A stretch of DNA of 64,000 bases from JBALVT01 sp965262875 (GCA_965262875.1 OZ253569.1:5084001-5148000); one strand, 5' to 3'; positions 1 through 9,317 are shown, counted from the stretch's first letter. The notes: generated from the sequence alone by a model not told the origin. Program-made: numbers and translations.

Positions 1-1529
1 ATAAGGCAACGGCTGGGCGTAAATTTAACGCCCTTCTTGCCACGGCATCGATAAACCATGCCATAGAATATCACCGCCTTTTTAAGGAATTACAAGAGGA
101 ACTACAAGAGGAACAACAGGAGAAACAACAAGAGCAGTCAAAAGCCGAGGGTAGCCCTTTTCTCCCCTTGAACATCGCCTGCGTGTTCTCGCCACCGGCG
201 GAAGGCAATAAAGACGTTCAGCAACTACAAGAAGACCTGACCCAGGAAAAGGCGGACAACGCCCAGCAACCCGATAAAAAGAAAGCCGCCCTAAAAGCCA
301 TCATAGCCGACTACAACGCCCAATACGGCAGCAACCACCATATCAACGAGTTTGATCTCTACTATCAGGATGTGCAAAAACGCATCAAGGATCAGAAATA
401 TGCCAATGCCGACCTGCCGCACCGCGAAAAAATCGACATCACCATCGTGGTCGATATGCTGCTCACCGGCTTTGATTCCAAATACCTCAACACGATCTAT
501 GTGGACAAGAACCTCAAACATCACGGCTTGATTCAGGCATTTTCGCGCACCAACCGCGTCCTGAACGACAGCAAGCCCTATGGCAATATCCTTGACTTCC
601 GTCAACAAGAAGTCGCCGTTGACCAAGCCATCACGCTGTTTTCCGGCGAAAAAGTCGGCAAATACAAATCAATCTGGCTGGTTGACCCAGCCCCTGCGGT
701 GATTGAGGAACTGCAAACTGCCGTGAACAAACTGGAAACCTTTATGGCTTCCCAAGGTTTACAGAACGCCCCGGAACAGGTGGCGAACCTCAAGGGCGAT
801 GCCGCTCGCGCCGAATTCATCAACCGCTTCAAGCAAGTACAGCGTTTGCAAACGCAGCTGGATCAATACACCGACCTGACAGCGGAAAACGCCAGCAGTA
901 TTGAAAAGATAATGCCTAAAGAGCAGTTGCAAGCCTTTCGCGGTGTCTATTTAGATGTTGCCAAAGTGCTCAGGGAGCAACAGGGCAAGGGCGACGACCC
1001 CGACGATCCGGTGCAGCAACTGGATTTTGAACTGGTACTGTTTGCCTCTGCCGTCATTGATTACGACTACATTATGGGCTTGATTGCGCGTTACAGTCAG
1101 GGCACACCGGACAAAGAAAAAATGACCCGCGATGAATTGGTTGGAATTATCACCGCCGATGCCAAATTCATCGGCGAAAGAGCAGACATCACCGCCTACA
1201 TTGACACCCTGGAAACAGGCGTTGGGCTGAGTAAAGAAGAAATCATCGCCGGTTTCGATACTTTCAAAAGCAAGGAATTTACCCGCCAGTTAAGCGCAAT
1301 CGCCGACAAGCACGGCTTAGAATTCCGCCCCCTGCAAGCCTTTGTGGAGCGCGTCATGGATCGGATGATTTTTGACGGCGAGCAGCTGGGCGATTTAATG
1401 GCACCGCTGGAGTTAGGCTGGAAAGCGCGAGTGCAACAGGAGCTGGCACTGATGGAAGACTTAATCCCGCTACTGCACCGGCTGGCTGAAGGGCGAGAAA
1501 TATCGGGCTTGGCAGTCTATGAGCAATAG
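1..1529 (+). CDS. hsdR: Type I restriction enzyme R subunit, C-terminal part (5' end outside window)
   Basis: This is the motor and nuclease subunit of a type I restriction-modification complex, which translocates DNA by ATP hydrolysis and cleaves unmodified DNA. The reading frame is open from the first complete codon at position 3, so the gene starts before the window. Late SF2 helicase motifs are visible: the VDMLLTGFDSK segment and the AFSRTNR segment (motif VI). A helical C-terminal region follows. A glutamine- and glutamate-rich linker at about positions 90-150 sits inside the helicase half and may be a species-specific insertion. The N-terminal endonuclease domain and Walker motifs are not in view. 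dinD follows after 44 bases on the same strand. Confidence 0.9.
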   Translation, partial: KATAGRKFNALLATASINHAIEYHRLFKELQEELQEEQQEKQQEQSKAEGSPFLPLNIACVFSPPAEGNKDVQQLQEDLTQEKADNAQQPDKKKAALKAIIADYNAQYGSNHHINEFDLYYQDVQKRIKDQKYANADLPHREKIDITIVVDMLLTGFDSKYLNTIYVDKNLKHHGLIQAFSRTNRVLNDSKPYGNILDFRQQEVAVDQAITLFSGEKVGKYKSIWLVDPAPAVIEELQTAVNKLETFMASQGLQNAPEQVANLKGDAARAEFINRFKQVQRLQTQLDQYTDLTAENASSIEKIMPKEQLQAFRGVYLDVAKVLREQQGKGDDPDDPVQQLDFELVLFASAVIDYDYIMGLIARYSQGTPDKEKMTRDELVGIITADAKFIGERADITAYIDTLETGVGLSKEEIIAGFDTFKSKEFTRQLSAIADKHGLEFRPLQAFVERVMDRMIFDGEQLGDLMAPLELGWKARVQQELALMEDLIPLLHRLAEGREISGLAVYEQ

Positions 1530-1573
1530 CGCAATCACAACCAACATTACAACCAACAAGAAAGTGAAAAACC

Positions 1574-2419
1574 ATGAAAAATGAGCTGATTCACCGCATG
1601 ACCGAGTCGTTCGAAGGGCATGCACAAGAGACCGAAAACGGCGTTGAATACTGGTTGGCGCGTGATGTGCAGCATTTGCTGGGGTACACGGAATGGCGTA
1701 ACTTTCTCAATATCGTGACCAAAGCAAAAACCGCCTGTGAAGTGTCCGCTCATCCTGTTCAAGACCATTTTGTTGACATCAACAAAATGGTCGAATTAGG
1801 CTCTGGTAGCCAGCGGGAAATCAACGACATCATGCTGACCCGTTATGCCTGCTATCTGATTGCCCAAAATGGCGACCCCGCCAAACAACAAATTGCCTTT
1901 GCACAAACCTATTTTGCCCTACAGACGCGCAAGGTAGAACTCATTGAACAACGATTGCTTGAATCCGAGCGCGTATCCGCACGGCAGAAGTTAATCCATA
2001 GCGAAAAGGAACTGTCCCATGTCATCTATGAGCAAACCGGCGGCAATCAGAATTTTGCCCTCATCCGCAGCAAAGGCGACCGGGCACTGTTTGGCAACAA
2101 TACCCAAGCCATGAAAGCACGTTGGCGCGTGCCGGGTAATCGCCCATTGGCGGATTTTGCCCCCACGATTATCTTAAAGGCGAAAGATTTTGCCACTGAA
2201 ATCACCCTTCATAATGCCCGCGAACAAAACATGGGCAACGAGCCGCAAATATCAAACGAGCATGTGACCAACCATCAGGCGGTGCGGCAAACCCTGCTCA
2301 ATCGGGGCATCCGCCCGGAAAGCCTGCCGCCGGCGGAGGATGTAAAAAAAGTGGAACGCCGTTTGGCATCGGCTGAGAAGAAGGCACTCAAAAACCCCAA
2401 AGGGCTTGAGAACCAATGA
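1574..2419 (+). CDS. dinD: DinD-like DNA damage-inducible protein
   Basis: This 281-residue protein resembles the DinD family. It has an N-terminal BRO-N-like region (residues about 10-110, with WLARDVQHLLGY and the RYACYLIAQNGD segment) and a DinD C-terminal region with a conserved ALFGN segment near residue 175. E. coli DinD is LexA-controlled and inhibits RecA-dependent strand exchange; that role is transferred from the family. No clear LexA box was seen in the 44-base upstream gap. The stop overlaps the hsdS start by 4 bases (ATGA), so the two are translationally coupled. DinD- and RhuM-type genes often sit inside type I restriction loci as cargo. Confidence 0.85.
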   Translation: MKNELIHRMTESFEGHAQETENGVEYWLARDVQHLLGYTEWRNFLNIVTKAKTACEVSAHPVQDHFVDINKMVELGSGSQREINDIMLTRYACYLIAQNGDPAKQQIAFAQTYFALQTRKVELIEQRLLESERVSARQKLIHSEKELSHVIYEQTGGNQNFALIRSKGDRALFGNNTQAMKARWRVPGNRPLADFAPTIILKAKDFATEITLHNAREQNMGNEPQISNEHVTNHQAVRQTLLNRGIRPESLPPAEDVKKVERRLASAEKKALKNPKGLENQ

Positions 2420-3654
2420 GCAGGGAAAATAACAAGCTGCCCAGACTGCGCTTCCCCGAGTTTCGGGATGCGGGGGATTGGGAGGAGAAGCGGCTGGGGG
2501 AGGTTGCAACTTTTGCAAACCATAGAGTGGGTATCTCAAAAATACTTTTAGAACAGTTTGTTAGCACCGAGAGCCTTTTGCCTGACTATGGGGGAATAAA
2601 GATCGCAACAAAACTTCCACCAGATGGGACAGCCATCCTATTCAAAAAAGGCGATATATTGATTTCAAATATCAGGCCATACCTAAAGAAAGTTTGGTTT
2701 TCGAACAAAAGTGGCGGAACATCAAATGATGTTATCGTCGTACGAGCCAGAAAAACGGGGTTTTCAAGATATTTGTCATTCGTACTCATCAATGACAGCT
2801 TCATCAATTACGTCATGGAGAGCGCAAAAGGTGTGAAAATGCCAAGGGGAGATATTAACCAAATAAAAGAGTTTCCTGTGGCATTTCCAAAAGATGAACA
2901 AGAACAACAAAAGATCGCCGATTGCCTGTCTTCCCTTGACGATCTCATCACCGCGCAGACGCAAAAACTGGCGCACCTCAAGATCCATAAAAAAGGGCTG
3001 ATGCAACAACTATTCCCTGCCGAAGGTGAAACACAGCCCAAACTCCGCTTTCCCGAGTTTCGCAATGCGGGGAATTGGGAGGAAAAAGAAGGGAATTTAG
3101 TTTTTGAACAGATTTCGAATAAAAAACATGATTCAAATCTTCCTGTTTTGGCTATTACCCAAGAGTATGGAGCAATTCCAAGAGTGTTGATTGATTTTCA
3201 TGTTTCTGTAACAGATAAAAGTATAAAAAATTACAAGGTAGTCGAAGAAGGCGATTTCATCATAAGCCTTAGAACTTTTCAGGGTGGAATTGAGCATTCA
3301 AAGTATAAGGGAATATGTAGCCCTGCGTATGTCATTCTAAGAAAAAGTCAATCCAATAGTCGCATCAGTATATCAGGAGGATTTTTTAAGTATTATTTTA
3401 AAACAGGTAAATTTATCAGAGATTTGAGTAAAAACATTGAAGGATTGCGCGATGGGAAAATGGTCAGTTACAAACAGTTTTCCGCACTTATGCTTCCAAT
3501 TCCACTTGTTGAAGAACAACAAAAAATCGCCGATTGCCTGTCATCCCTTGACGATCTTATCAGCGCGCAGGGGCAAAAGCTGGCGCACCTCAAAACCCAT
3601 AAAAAAGGGCTGATGCAACAACTATTCCCTGCCACTGGCGAGGTGAACAAATGA
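2416..3654 (+). CDS. hsdS: Type I restriction-modification specificity subunit
   Basis: This 412-residue subunit sets the DNA recognition sequence for the HsdM methyltransferase and HsdR nuclease. It has the classical two-fold layout: a conserved LRFPEF segment, target recognition domain 1, a conserved helix with QQKIADCLSSLDDLI and KKGLMQQLFPA, a second LRFPEF segment, target recognition domain 2, and the same helix again. The two conserved helices are nearly identical at nucleotide level, which makes TRD exchange by recombination possible. TRD2 (about 3120-3470) is clearly more AT-rich than the flanks, suggesting acquisition. The stop overlaps the rhuM copy 1 start by 4 bases. hsdM lies 3.3 kb downstream, which is unusual. 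Confidence 0.93.
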   Translation: MSRENNKLPRLRFPEFRDAGDWEEKRLGEVATFANHRVGISKILLEQFVSTESLLPDYGGIKIATKLPPDGTAILFKKGDILISNIRPYLKKVWFSNKSGGTSNDVIVVRARKTGFSRYLSFVLINDSFINYVMESAKGVKMPRGDINQIKEFPVAFPKDEQEQQKIADCLSSLDDLITAQTQKLAHLKIHKKGLMQQLFPAEGETQPKLRFPEFRNAGNWEEKEGNLVFEQISNKKHDSNLPVLAITQEYGAIPRVLIDFHVSVTDKSIKNYKVVEEGDFIISLRTFQGGIEHSKYKGICSPAYVILRKSQSNSRISISGGFFKYYFKTGKFIRDLSKNIEGLRDGKMVSYKQFSALMLPIPLVEEQQKIADCLSSLDDLISAQGQKLAHLKTHKKGLMQQLFPATGEVNK

Positions 3655-4355
3655 CGGAAAACAACCCCTCACAGTTTATTATCTACCAAAGCGAAGATGG
3701 ACAAATCAAGCTGGATGTCCGCTTTGTGGATGAAACGGTGTGGCTGACTCAGGCGTTGATGGCGGAGCTGTTTCAAACCTCCAGCGATAATATTGGACTG
3801 CACCTGAAACACATCTTTACCGAAAGCGAGCTTGATGAAAATTCAACTACCGAGGATTTCTCGGTAGTTCGACAGGAAGGCTCACGGCAGGTAAAGCGAA
3901 GTCTTAAACATTACAATCTGGATGCCATTATCTCGGTGGGCTACCGCGTGCAAAGCCACACCGCCACCCGCTTTCGCCAGTGGGCGACCCAAACCCTGAA
4001 ACAGTACATTATCCAAGGCTATACCCTTAACCAGTATCTAATGGATGAAACTTCAACTACCGACACCGCCTCGTCATTCCTGCACCGCCCGTCATTCCCG
4101 CACCCCTCGTCATTCCTGCGAAGGCAGGAATCCAGAAGCCAAACCAACCATCACCGCAATCCTGTCCGGCTCATGTGTCTAAATAGTCGGCACAGTCATG
4201 TTTGGATTGCCGCCTGCGAGAGACTGTGCAAGAATCCCTCGCTAGGCATGCGTTACAGGCGGAAAACCCTTGCGGGTTTGTGTGTTTTACTGGATTCCTG
4301 CTTTCGCAGGAACGACGAATGTTGGTTTGTTGCACAGTCTCTTTCGCCGGAATGA
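3651..4355 (+). pseudogene. rhuM: RhuM-family protein, truncated copy 1
   Basis: The first about 137 residues match the N-terminal half of RhuM-family proteins, with segments WLTQALMAELF, HYNLDAIISVGYRV and TATRFRQWATQTLKQYI. RhuM is named from a Salmonella pathogenicity island and is a common passenger in type I restriction loci; its biochemical function is not settled. RhuM proteins are usually above 300 residues. Here the frame runs into repeat DNA after residue 140 and codes for low-complexity sequence, so the C-terminal half is lost. It is the first of three tandem copies, coupled to hsdS by an ATGA overlap. A short N-terminal product could still be made. Confidence 0.75.
4112..4346. repeat. 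REP-like hairpins and inverted repeat downstream of rhuM copy 1
   Basis: A palindrome ATTCCTGCGAAGGCAGGAAT lies at 4112-4131 and a related CCTGC/GCAGG stem at 4296-4311. A 12-base inverted repeat (GAGACTGTGCAA at 4220-4231 and its complement at 4330-4341) brackets the middle. The same elements recur after rhuM copies 2 and 3. They behave like REP or BIME sequences or a small non-autonomous element; the family was not identified. Confidence 0.7.
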
Positions 4356-4397
4356 CAGGCATGGTGCTGCAACTATTACAGAAGGCAAAAAGATAGT

Positions 4398-4475
4398 ATG
4401 AGCGGCTTTGTGTATCGTCAGGCATTGACTATCCGTTTTGTGTCTCGTTATCTTGAAAATACGATACACAAATAG
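4398..4475 (+). other. 25-codon open frame inside an inverted repeat, copy 1
   Basis: A short frame beginning MSGFVYRQAL and ending NTIHK lies inside an exact 12-base inverted repeat (TTTGTGTATCGT at 4407-4418 and its complement at 4461-4472). The same frame recurs at 5718 and 6748 with the same length. Most differences between copies change amino acids, so coding selection is doubtful. The inverted repeat, with a loop of about 42 bases, may be the real conserved object, for example an operator, a recombination site or a hairpin RNA. Confidence 0.4.
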
Positions 4476-4526
4476 ATTTGTGGCTTACAAAGAATACATC
4501 ATGGATTTTATGGGCAAGGTGAACAA

Positions 4527-5228
4527 ATGACGGAAAACAACCCCTCACAGTTTATTATCTACCAAAGCGAAGATGGACAAATCAAGCTGGATGTGCGCTT
4601 TGTGGATGAAACGGTGTGGCTGACTCAGGCGTTGATGGCGGAACTGTTTCAAACCTCCAGCGATAATATTGGACTGCACCTGAAAAACATCTTTACCGAA
4701 AGCGAGCTTGATGAAAATTCAACTACCAAGGATTTCTCGGTAGTTCGACAGGAAGGCTCACGGCAGGTAAAGCGAAGTCTTAAACATTACAATCTGGATG
4801 CCATTATCTCGGTGGGCTACCGAGTGCAAAGCCACACCGCCACTCGCTTTCGCCAGTGGGCGACCCAAACCCTGAAACAGTACATTATCCAAGGCTATAC
4901 CCTTAACCAGTATCTACTGGATGAAACTTCAACTACCGACACCGCCCCGTCATTCCCGCACCCCTCGTCATTCCTGCACCCCTCGTCATTCCTGCACCGC
5001 CCGTCATTCCTGCGAAGGCAGGAATCCAGAAGCCAAACCAACCATCACCACAATCCTGTCCGGCTCATGTGTCTAAATAGTCGGCACAGTCATGTTTGGA
5101 TTGCCGCCTGCGAGAGACTGTGCAAGAATCCCTCGCCATGCATGCGTTACAGGCGGAAAACCCAACCCCCTAAATCCCCCTTATCAGGGGGACTTTCCAC
5201 TCAATTCCCCCCTGATAAGGGGGGCTAG
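4527..5228 (+). pseudogene. rhuM: RhuM-family protein, truncated copy 2
   Basis: This tandem duplicate of copy 1 has only a handful of differences over the first 140 residues (for example Lys in place of Glu in the STTKDFS segment). It is again cut where repeat DNA begins, about residue 145. The upstream bases (GGGCAAGGTGAACAAATGA) repeat the end of hsdS, so the duplicated unit included that junction. The downstream tail codes for proline/serine-rich repeat translation, not a RhuM C-terminus. Confidence 0.75.
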
Positions 5229-5236
5229 GGGGGTTA
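5164..5236. repeat. Large G/C-tract inverted repeat, copy A
   Basis: A CCCCCTAAATCCCCCTTATC arm is followed by a GATAAGGGGGGCTAGGGGGG arm, giving a long imperfect hairpin of about 70 bases. Near-identical copies lie at 5421-5494 and 6474-6548. This type of dispersed hairpin occurs in many bacterial genomes. It could form a transcriptional block or a target for recombination between units. Confidence 0.75.
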
Positions 5237-5420
5237 AGAATGACGAACGTTGGGTTTCTTGCACAGTCTCGAAAGCAGGAATCCAGAAGCCAAACCAACC
5301 ACCGCCGCAATCATGTCCGGTTCATGTGTCTAAATAGTAGGCACAGTTATGTTTGGATTTCTGCCTGGGAGAGACTGTGCAAGAATCCCTCGCCAGGCAT
5401 GCGTTACAGGCGGAAAACCC

Positions 5421-5494
5421 AACCCCCTAAATCCCCCTTATCAGGGGGACTTGTACTCGCTAATTCCCCCCTGATAAGGGGGGCTAGGGGGGTT
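5421..5494. repeat. Large G/C-tract inverted repeat, copy B
   Basis: This is the same hairpin family as at 5164, here with a GACTTGTACTCGCTAATT loop, which is also the loop of the copy at 6474. The shared loop makes copies B and C closer to each other than to copy A. Confidence 0.75.
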
Positions 5495-5717
5495 AGGAAT
5501 GACGAACGTTGGGTTTTTGCAATCTCTTTCGCCGAAATGACGGGCATGGTGCTGAAACTATTACAGAAGGCAAAAAGCAGGCGGAAAACCCTTGCGGGTT
5601 TGTGTGTTTTACTGGATTCCTGCTTTCGCAGGAATGACGAACGTTGGGTTTTTGCAGTCTCCTTCGCAGGAATGACGGGCATGGTGTTACAACTATTACA
5701 GAAGACAAAAAGATAGT

Positions 5718-5795
5718 ATGAGCGGCTTTGTGTATCGTCAGGCATTGGCTACCGGTTTTGTGTGTCGTTATTTTGGAAATAAGATACACAAATAG
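5718..5795 (+). other. 25-codon open frame inside an inverted repeat, copy 2
   Basis: This is the second copy of the short frame at 4398, with the same start context (AAAAAGATAGTATG) and the same stop. The right arm of the surrounding inverted repeat carries one change, so the stem is slightly weakened. It is followed by the conserved spacer leading into rhuM copy 3. Confidence 0.4.
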
Positions 5796-5846
5796 ATTTG
5801 TGGCTTACAAAGAATACATCATGGATTTTATGGGCAAGGTGAACGG

Positions 5847-6260
5847 ATGACGGAAAACAACCCCTCACAGTTTATTATCTACCAAAGCGAAGATGGCAAA
5901 ATCAAGCTGGATGTCCGTTTTGTGGATGAAACGGTGTGGCTGACTCAGGCGTTGATGGCGGAGCTGTTTAGTACCAGCAAACAGAATATTGGTCAGCACC
6001 TGAAAAATATCATGTTAGAACAAGAGCTTGACAAGGATTTAGTTGTAAAGGATTTCTTTACAACTGCTGCCGATGGCAAGCAGTACCGTATCAAGCACTA
6101 CAATCTGGATGCCATTATCTCGGTGGGCTACCGCGTGCAAAGCCGCACCGCCACCCGCTTTCGCCAGTAGGCGACCCAAACCCTGAAACAGTACATTACC
6201 CAAGGCTATACCCTTAACCAGTATCTAATGGATGAAACTTCAACTACCGACCCCACCCCG
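5847..6260 (+). pseudogene. rhuM: RhuM-family protein, copy 3 with in-frame stop and a different middle segment
   Basis: The N-terminal 42 residues and the region from KHYNLDAIISVGYRV onward match copies 1 and 2. The intervening segment (about positions 5970-6098) is clearly different: STSKQNIGQHLKNI with KDFFTTAADGKQYRIK replaces QTSSDNIGLHLKHI with SVVRQEGSRQVKRS. Both versions resemble natural RhuM variants, so this is a mosaic and not decay. A TAG codon at 6168-6170 follows TATRFRQ, where the other copies have TGG, and the frame continues beyond it to the same repeat boundary. Confidence 0.75.
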
Positions 6261-6473
6261 TCATTCCCGCACCCCTCGTCATTCCCGCACCGCCCGTCAT
6301 TCCTGCACCGCCCGTCATTCCTGCGAAGGCAGGAATCCAGAAGCCAAACCAACCATCACCGCAATCCTGTCCGGCTCATGTGTCTAAATAGTCGGCACAG
6401 TCATGTTTGGATTGCCGCCTGCGAGAGACTGTGCAAGAATCCCTCGCCAGGCATGCGTTACAGGCGGAAAACC

Positions 6474-6548
6474 CAACCCCCTAAATCCCCCTTATCAGGG
6501 GGACTTGTACTCGCTAATTCCCCCCTGATAAGGGGGGCTAGGGGGGTT
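6474..6548. repeat. Large G/C-tract inverted repeat, copy C
   Basis: This is the third copy of the hairpin at 5164 and 5421. It stands directly before a 38-base tandem array. Confidence 0.75.
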
Positions 6549-6550
6549 AG

Positions 6551-6702
6551 GAATGACGAACGTTGGGTTTTTGCAGTCTCTTTCGCAGGAATGACGAACG
6601 TTGGGTTTTTGCAGTCTCTTTCGCAGGAATGACGAACGTTGGGTTTTTGCAGTCTCTTTCGCAGGAATGACGAACGTTGGGTTTTTGCAGTCTCCTTCGC
6701 AG
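6551..6702. repeat. 38-base tandem repeat, four copies
   Basis: Four consecutive 38-base units begin GAATGACGAACGTTGGG at 6551, 6589, 6627 and 6665. The last differs by a single T to C change. Single copies of the unit occur after rhuM copy 2. The array ends in a partial unit that leads into the next conserved spacer. Confidence 0.9.
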
Positions 6703-6747
6703 GAATGACGAGCATGGCGCAACTATTACAGAAGGCAAAAAGATAGT

Positions 6748-6825
6748 ATGAGCGGCTTTGTGTATCGTCAGGCATTGGCTACCCGTTTTGTGTGTCGTTA
6801 TTTTGAAAATACGATACACAAATAG
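6748..6825 (+). other. 25-codon open frame inside an inverted repeat, copy 3
   Basis: This is the third copy of the frame at 4398, with the intact 12-base inverted repeat as in copy 1. It stands about 100 bases before hsdM, so the repeat unit now forms the upstream region of the methyltransferase gene. Confidence 0.4.
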
Positions 6826-6924
6826 ATTTGTGGCTTACAAAGAATACACAACTGGTTTGATGGCCAATCACCGCTTCAACCCAGAAATATTCCCCAAACC
6901 AACAACAGAGGACAACAAAAAAAC

Positions 6925-8571
6925 ATGATCGAAGCAGACCAACAAGAACTGGGTAAAACCCTCTGGGCTATCGCCGATGATTTACGCGGAGCGATGAACG
7001 CGGACGATTTTCGCGATTATATGCTGTCTTTTCTGTTCCTGCGCTATCTGTCCGATAATTATGAAGCCGCAGTTAAAAAGGAACTTGGTACAGATTATCC
7101 ACAGAGGGCAACGGGAAAAGGGCAGCGGAAAGAGAACAGCGAAAAACGTCCGCCCTTGTTGAGCTGGTACGATGACAACCAGGCAGACGTGGAGAGATTT
7201 GAAAATCAGATGCGCCGCAAGGTGCATTATGTGGTCAAGCCGCAATATCTCTGGGACAGCATTGCCGAGCTGGCGCGCCAGCAGGACGGCGACCTGCTGA
7301 AAACCCTGCAAAAAGGCTTCAAATACATCGAAAATGAGTCCTTTGCCAGCACCTTTAGCGGACTGTTTTCGGAGATCAATCTGGATTCGGAAAAACTGGG
7401 CCGGGACTACCCCGCGCGTAATGCCAAACTATGCACCATCATTAGCAAAATCGCCGAGGGTATCGCGGAATTTTCCGCCTCCAGCGATGTGTTAGGCGAT
7501 GCCTATGAGTATCTGATTGGTCAGTTCGCCGCTGGCTCGGGCAAGAAAGCCGGGGAATTCTATACGCCGCAACAGATTTCCGATATTTTGTCGAATATCG
7601 TTACCTTAGACGGGCAAGACCCCAGCACGGGCAAAAAAGCAAAGCTTAAGCAGGTGCTGGATTTCGCCTGTGGTTCCGGCTCGCTGCTGCTCAATGTCCG
7701 CAAACAACTGGGCGCGCATGGCATCGACAAGATATTTGGACAGGAAAAGAACATCACCACCTACAATCTGGCGCGTATGAATATGCTATTGCACGGAGTC
7801 AAGGATTCGGAGTTTGAGATTCACCACGGCGACTCGCTGCTCAACGATTGGGATATACTGGCGGCGGAAAACCCGTCCAAAAAAATCACCTTCGATGCAG
7901 TGGTGGCTAATCCGCCATTCAGCTATCGCTGGCAACCCACCGATGCGCTGGGCGAGGATTTTCGCTTCAAAAGCTACGGTCTTGCCCCCAAATCTGCCGC
8001 CGATTTTTCCTTTTTACTGCACGGCTTTCATTTTTTGAGCGATGCAGGCAGCATGGCTATCATCCTGCCGCACGGGGTGTTGTTTCGTGGCGGTGCCGAG
8101 GCGCGTATCCGTACCAAGCTACTCAAGGATGACAATATCGATACCGTGATTGGCTTGCCCGCCAATCTGTTCTTCTCCACCGGTATCCCGGTGTGTATTC
8201 TGGTGTTGAAGAAATGCAAGCAGCCGGACGATGTGCTGTTCATCAACGCCAGCGAGTATTTTGAGAAAGGCAAAAAGCAAAACCGCCTGTTGCCCGAGCA
8301 TATCGAAAAAATTGTCGACACTTATCAATACCGCAAGGAAGCAGACCGCTACGCCCGCCGCGTGAGCATGGCGGAAATCGAAAAGAACGATTATAATCTG
8401 AATATATCCCGCTATATCAGCACCGCCGAGCCGGAAGAGCAGATTGACCTGCCGACTAATCACGAGGAAATGGTTACACTGGAAAAGACCATTGCCCAAG
8501 CCGCCGACAGGCATAATGATTTTCTGGCGGAGCTTGGTTTGCCGCATTTGCCCTCAGGTCAAAGGCATTGA
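6925..8571 (+). CDS. hsdM: Type I restriction-modification DNA methyltransferase subunit
   Basis: This is the adenine-N6 methyltransferase subunit, using S-adenosylmethionine, which modifies host DNA and forms the core of the restriction complex with HsdS. The 548-residue protein has the N-terminal helical HsdM domain (LRGAMNADDFRDYMLSFLFL), the SAM-binding motif DFACGSGSLL near residue 250 and the catalytic NPPF motif near residue 330. An AGAGGA ribosome-binding site lies about 12 bases before the ATG. The gene appears intact and of normal length. It is separated from hsdS by the rhuM and repeat block, and the usual hsdM-hsdS coupling is missing. Confidence 0.95.
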   Translation: MIEADQQELGKTLWAIADDLRGAMNADDFRDYMLSFLFLRYLSDNYEAAVKKELGTDYPQRATGKGQRKENSEKRPPLLSWYDDNQADVERFENQMRRKVHYVVKPQYLWDSIAELARQQDGDLLKTLQKGFKYIENESFASTFSGLFSEINLDSEKLGRDYPARNAKLCTIISKIAEGIAEFSASSDVLGDAYEYLIGQFAAGSGKKAGEFYTPQQISDILSNIVTLDGQDPSTGKKAKLKQVLDFACGSGSLLLNVRKQLGAHGIDKIFGQEKNITTYNLARMNMLLHGVKDSEFEIHHGDSLLNDWDILAAENPSKKITFDAVVANPPFSYRWQPTDALGEDFRFKSYGLAPKSAADFSFLLHGFHFLSDAGSMAIILPHGVLFRGGAEARIRTKLLKDDNIDTVIGLPANLFFSTGIPVCILVLKKCKQPDDVLFINASEYFEKGKKQNRLLPEHIEKIVDTYQYRKEADRYARRVSMAEIEKNDYNLNISRYISTAEPEEQIDLPTNHEEMVTLEKTIAQAADRHNDFLAELGLPHLPSGQRH

Positions 8572-8663
8572 ACCCGCCCAAACTGCAAGCCGAACGCGCA
8601 GGCGTTCAGCAGGGACAGATCTATTCGGATCATGGATAGCCTAATATAAAGACAGGATTTGTT

Positions 8664-9134
8664 ATGAAACTTGAATCTATAAAAATCGAACATTTTCGAG
8701 GTATTTTGAAACTTGAATTGCCCATAGATGATTCGTTGACGGTGATTGTTGGTAACAACGGCATTGGCAAAACCTCCATGCTTGATGCAATCGCCTATTG
8801 TCTGGTTGGTCTGCGAGGTTTATGGCCCACCCAACCAGCCAAGTATCACTATCCTGAAATACGCTCTTCGGATGTTGCCCATTCCCAGGCGGATTTTTCG
8901 CTTAAACCATCCGTATCGCTATCCGGTATCTCCTGTAAAGAGAGCAAAGATATAATAGAAATTTCCAATAGCTACCGTCATAGAAGCCAGTCCTTAACCG
9001 AATTATCTAATTTGGCGCACAATAATCCCGTCCAGAGTGCAGAACCCCTGTTTGTTTACTACCGGCAGAGCAGAGGGTTTATGTCGAATGGGCATAATCA
9101 TTCCGAAGATGTTATTGAGTATAGGAAGGATTAA
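8664..9134 (+). pseudogene. AAA ATPase (RecF/OLD-like), N-terminal stump
   Basis: The 156-residue product starts with a typical AAA_23 opening: IKIEHFRG, then a Walker A motif GNNGIGKTS at residues 30-38. Family members are several hundred residues long and carry a C-terminal Walker B and signature motif, which are absent. The frame stops at a junction with unrelated DNA. Genes of this type near restriction systems often belong to accessory defence modules (such as OLD- or RloC-like proteins). The partner cannot be identified because the downstream part is gone. Confidence 0.75.
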
Positions 9135-9317
9135 TACAAGTATAGGAATAATAAAGGAGCTTTTGTGAGCAGATATCCTCATGAATAAGGTACCTGGAAG
9201 AAAAATATCGCGACTAGCCGGTCTATCTCACTGAATTTCTGCCGATGTCAGTGATCGCGCAAATCATATTCGGTCAATTCTGAACGAGCGCCCACAACAG
9301 TCCGTGTCATGAGGTTT

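Noticed and set aside
4171..5789. Many short overlapping frames around the rhuM copies
   Set aside because: They translate REP palindromes and G/C-tract hairpins and have no similarity to proteins.
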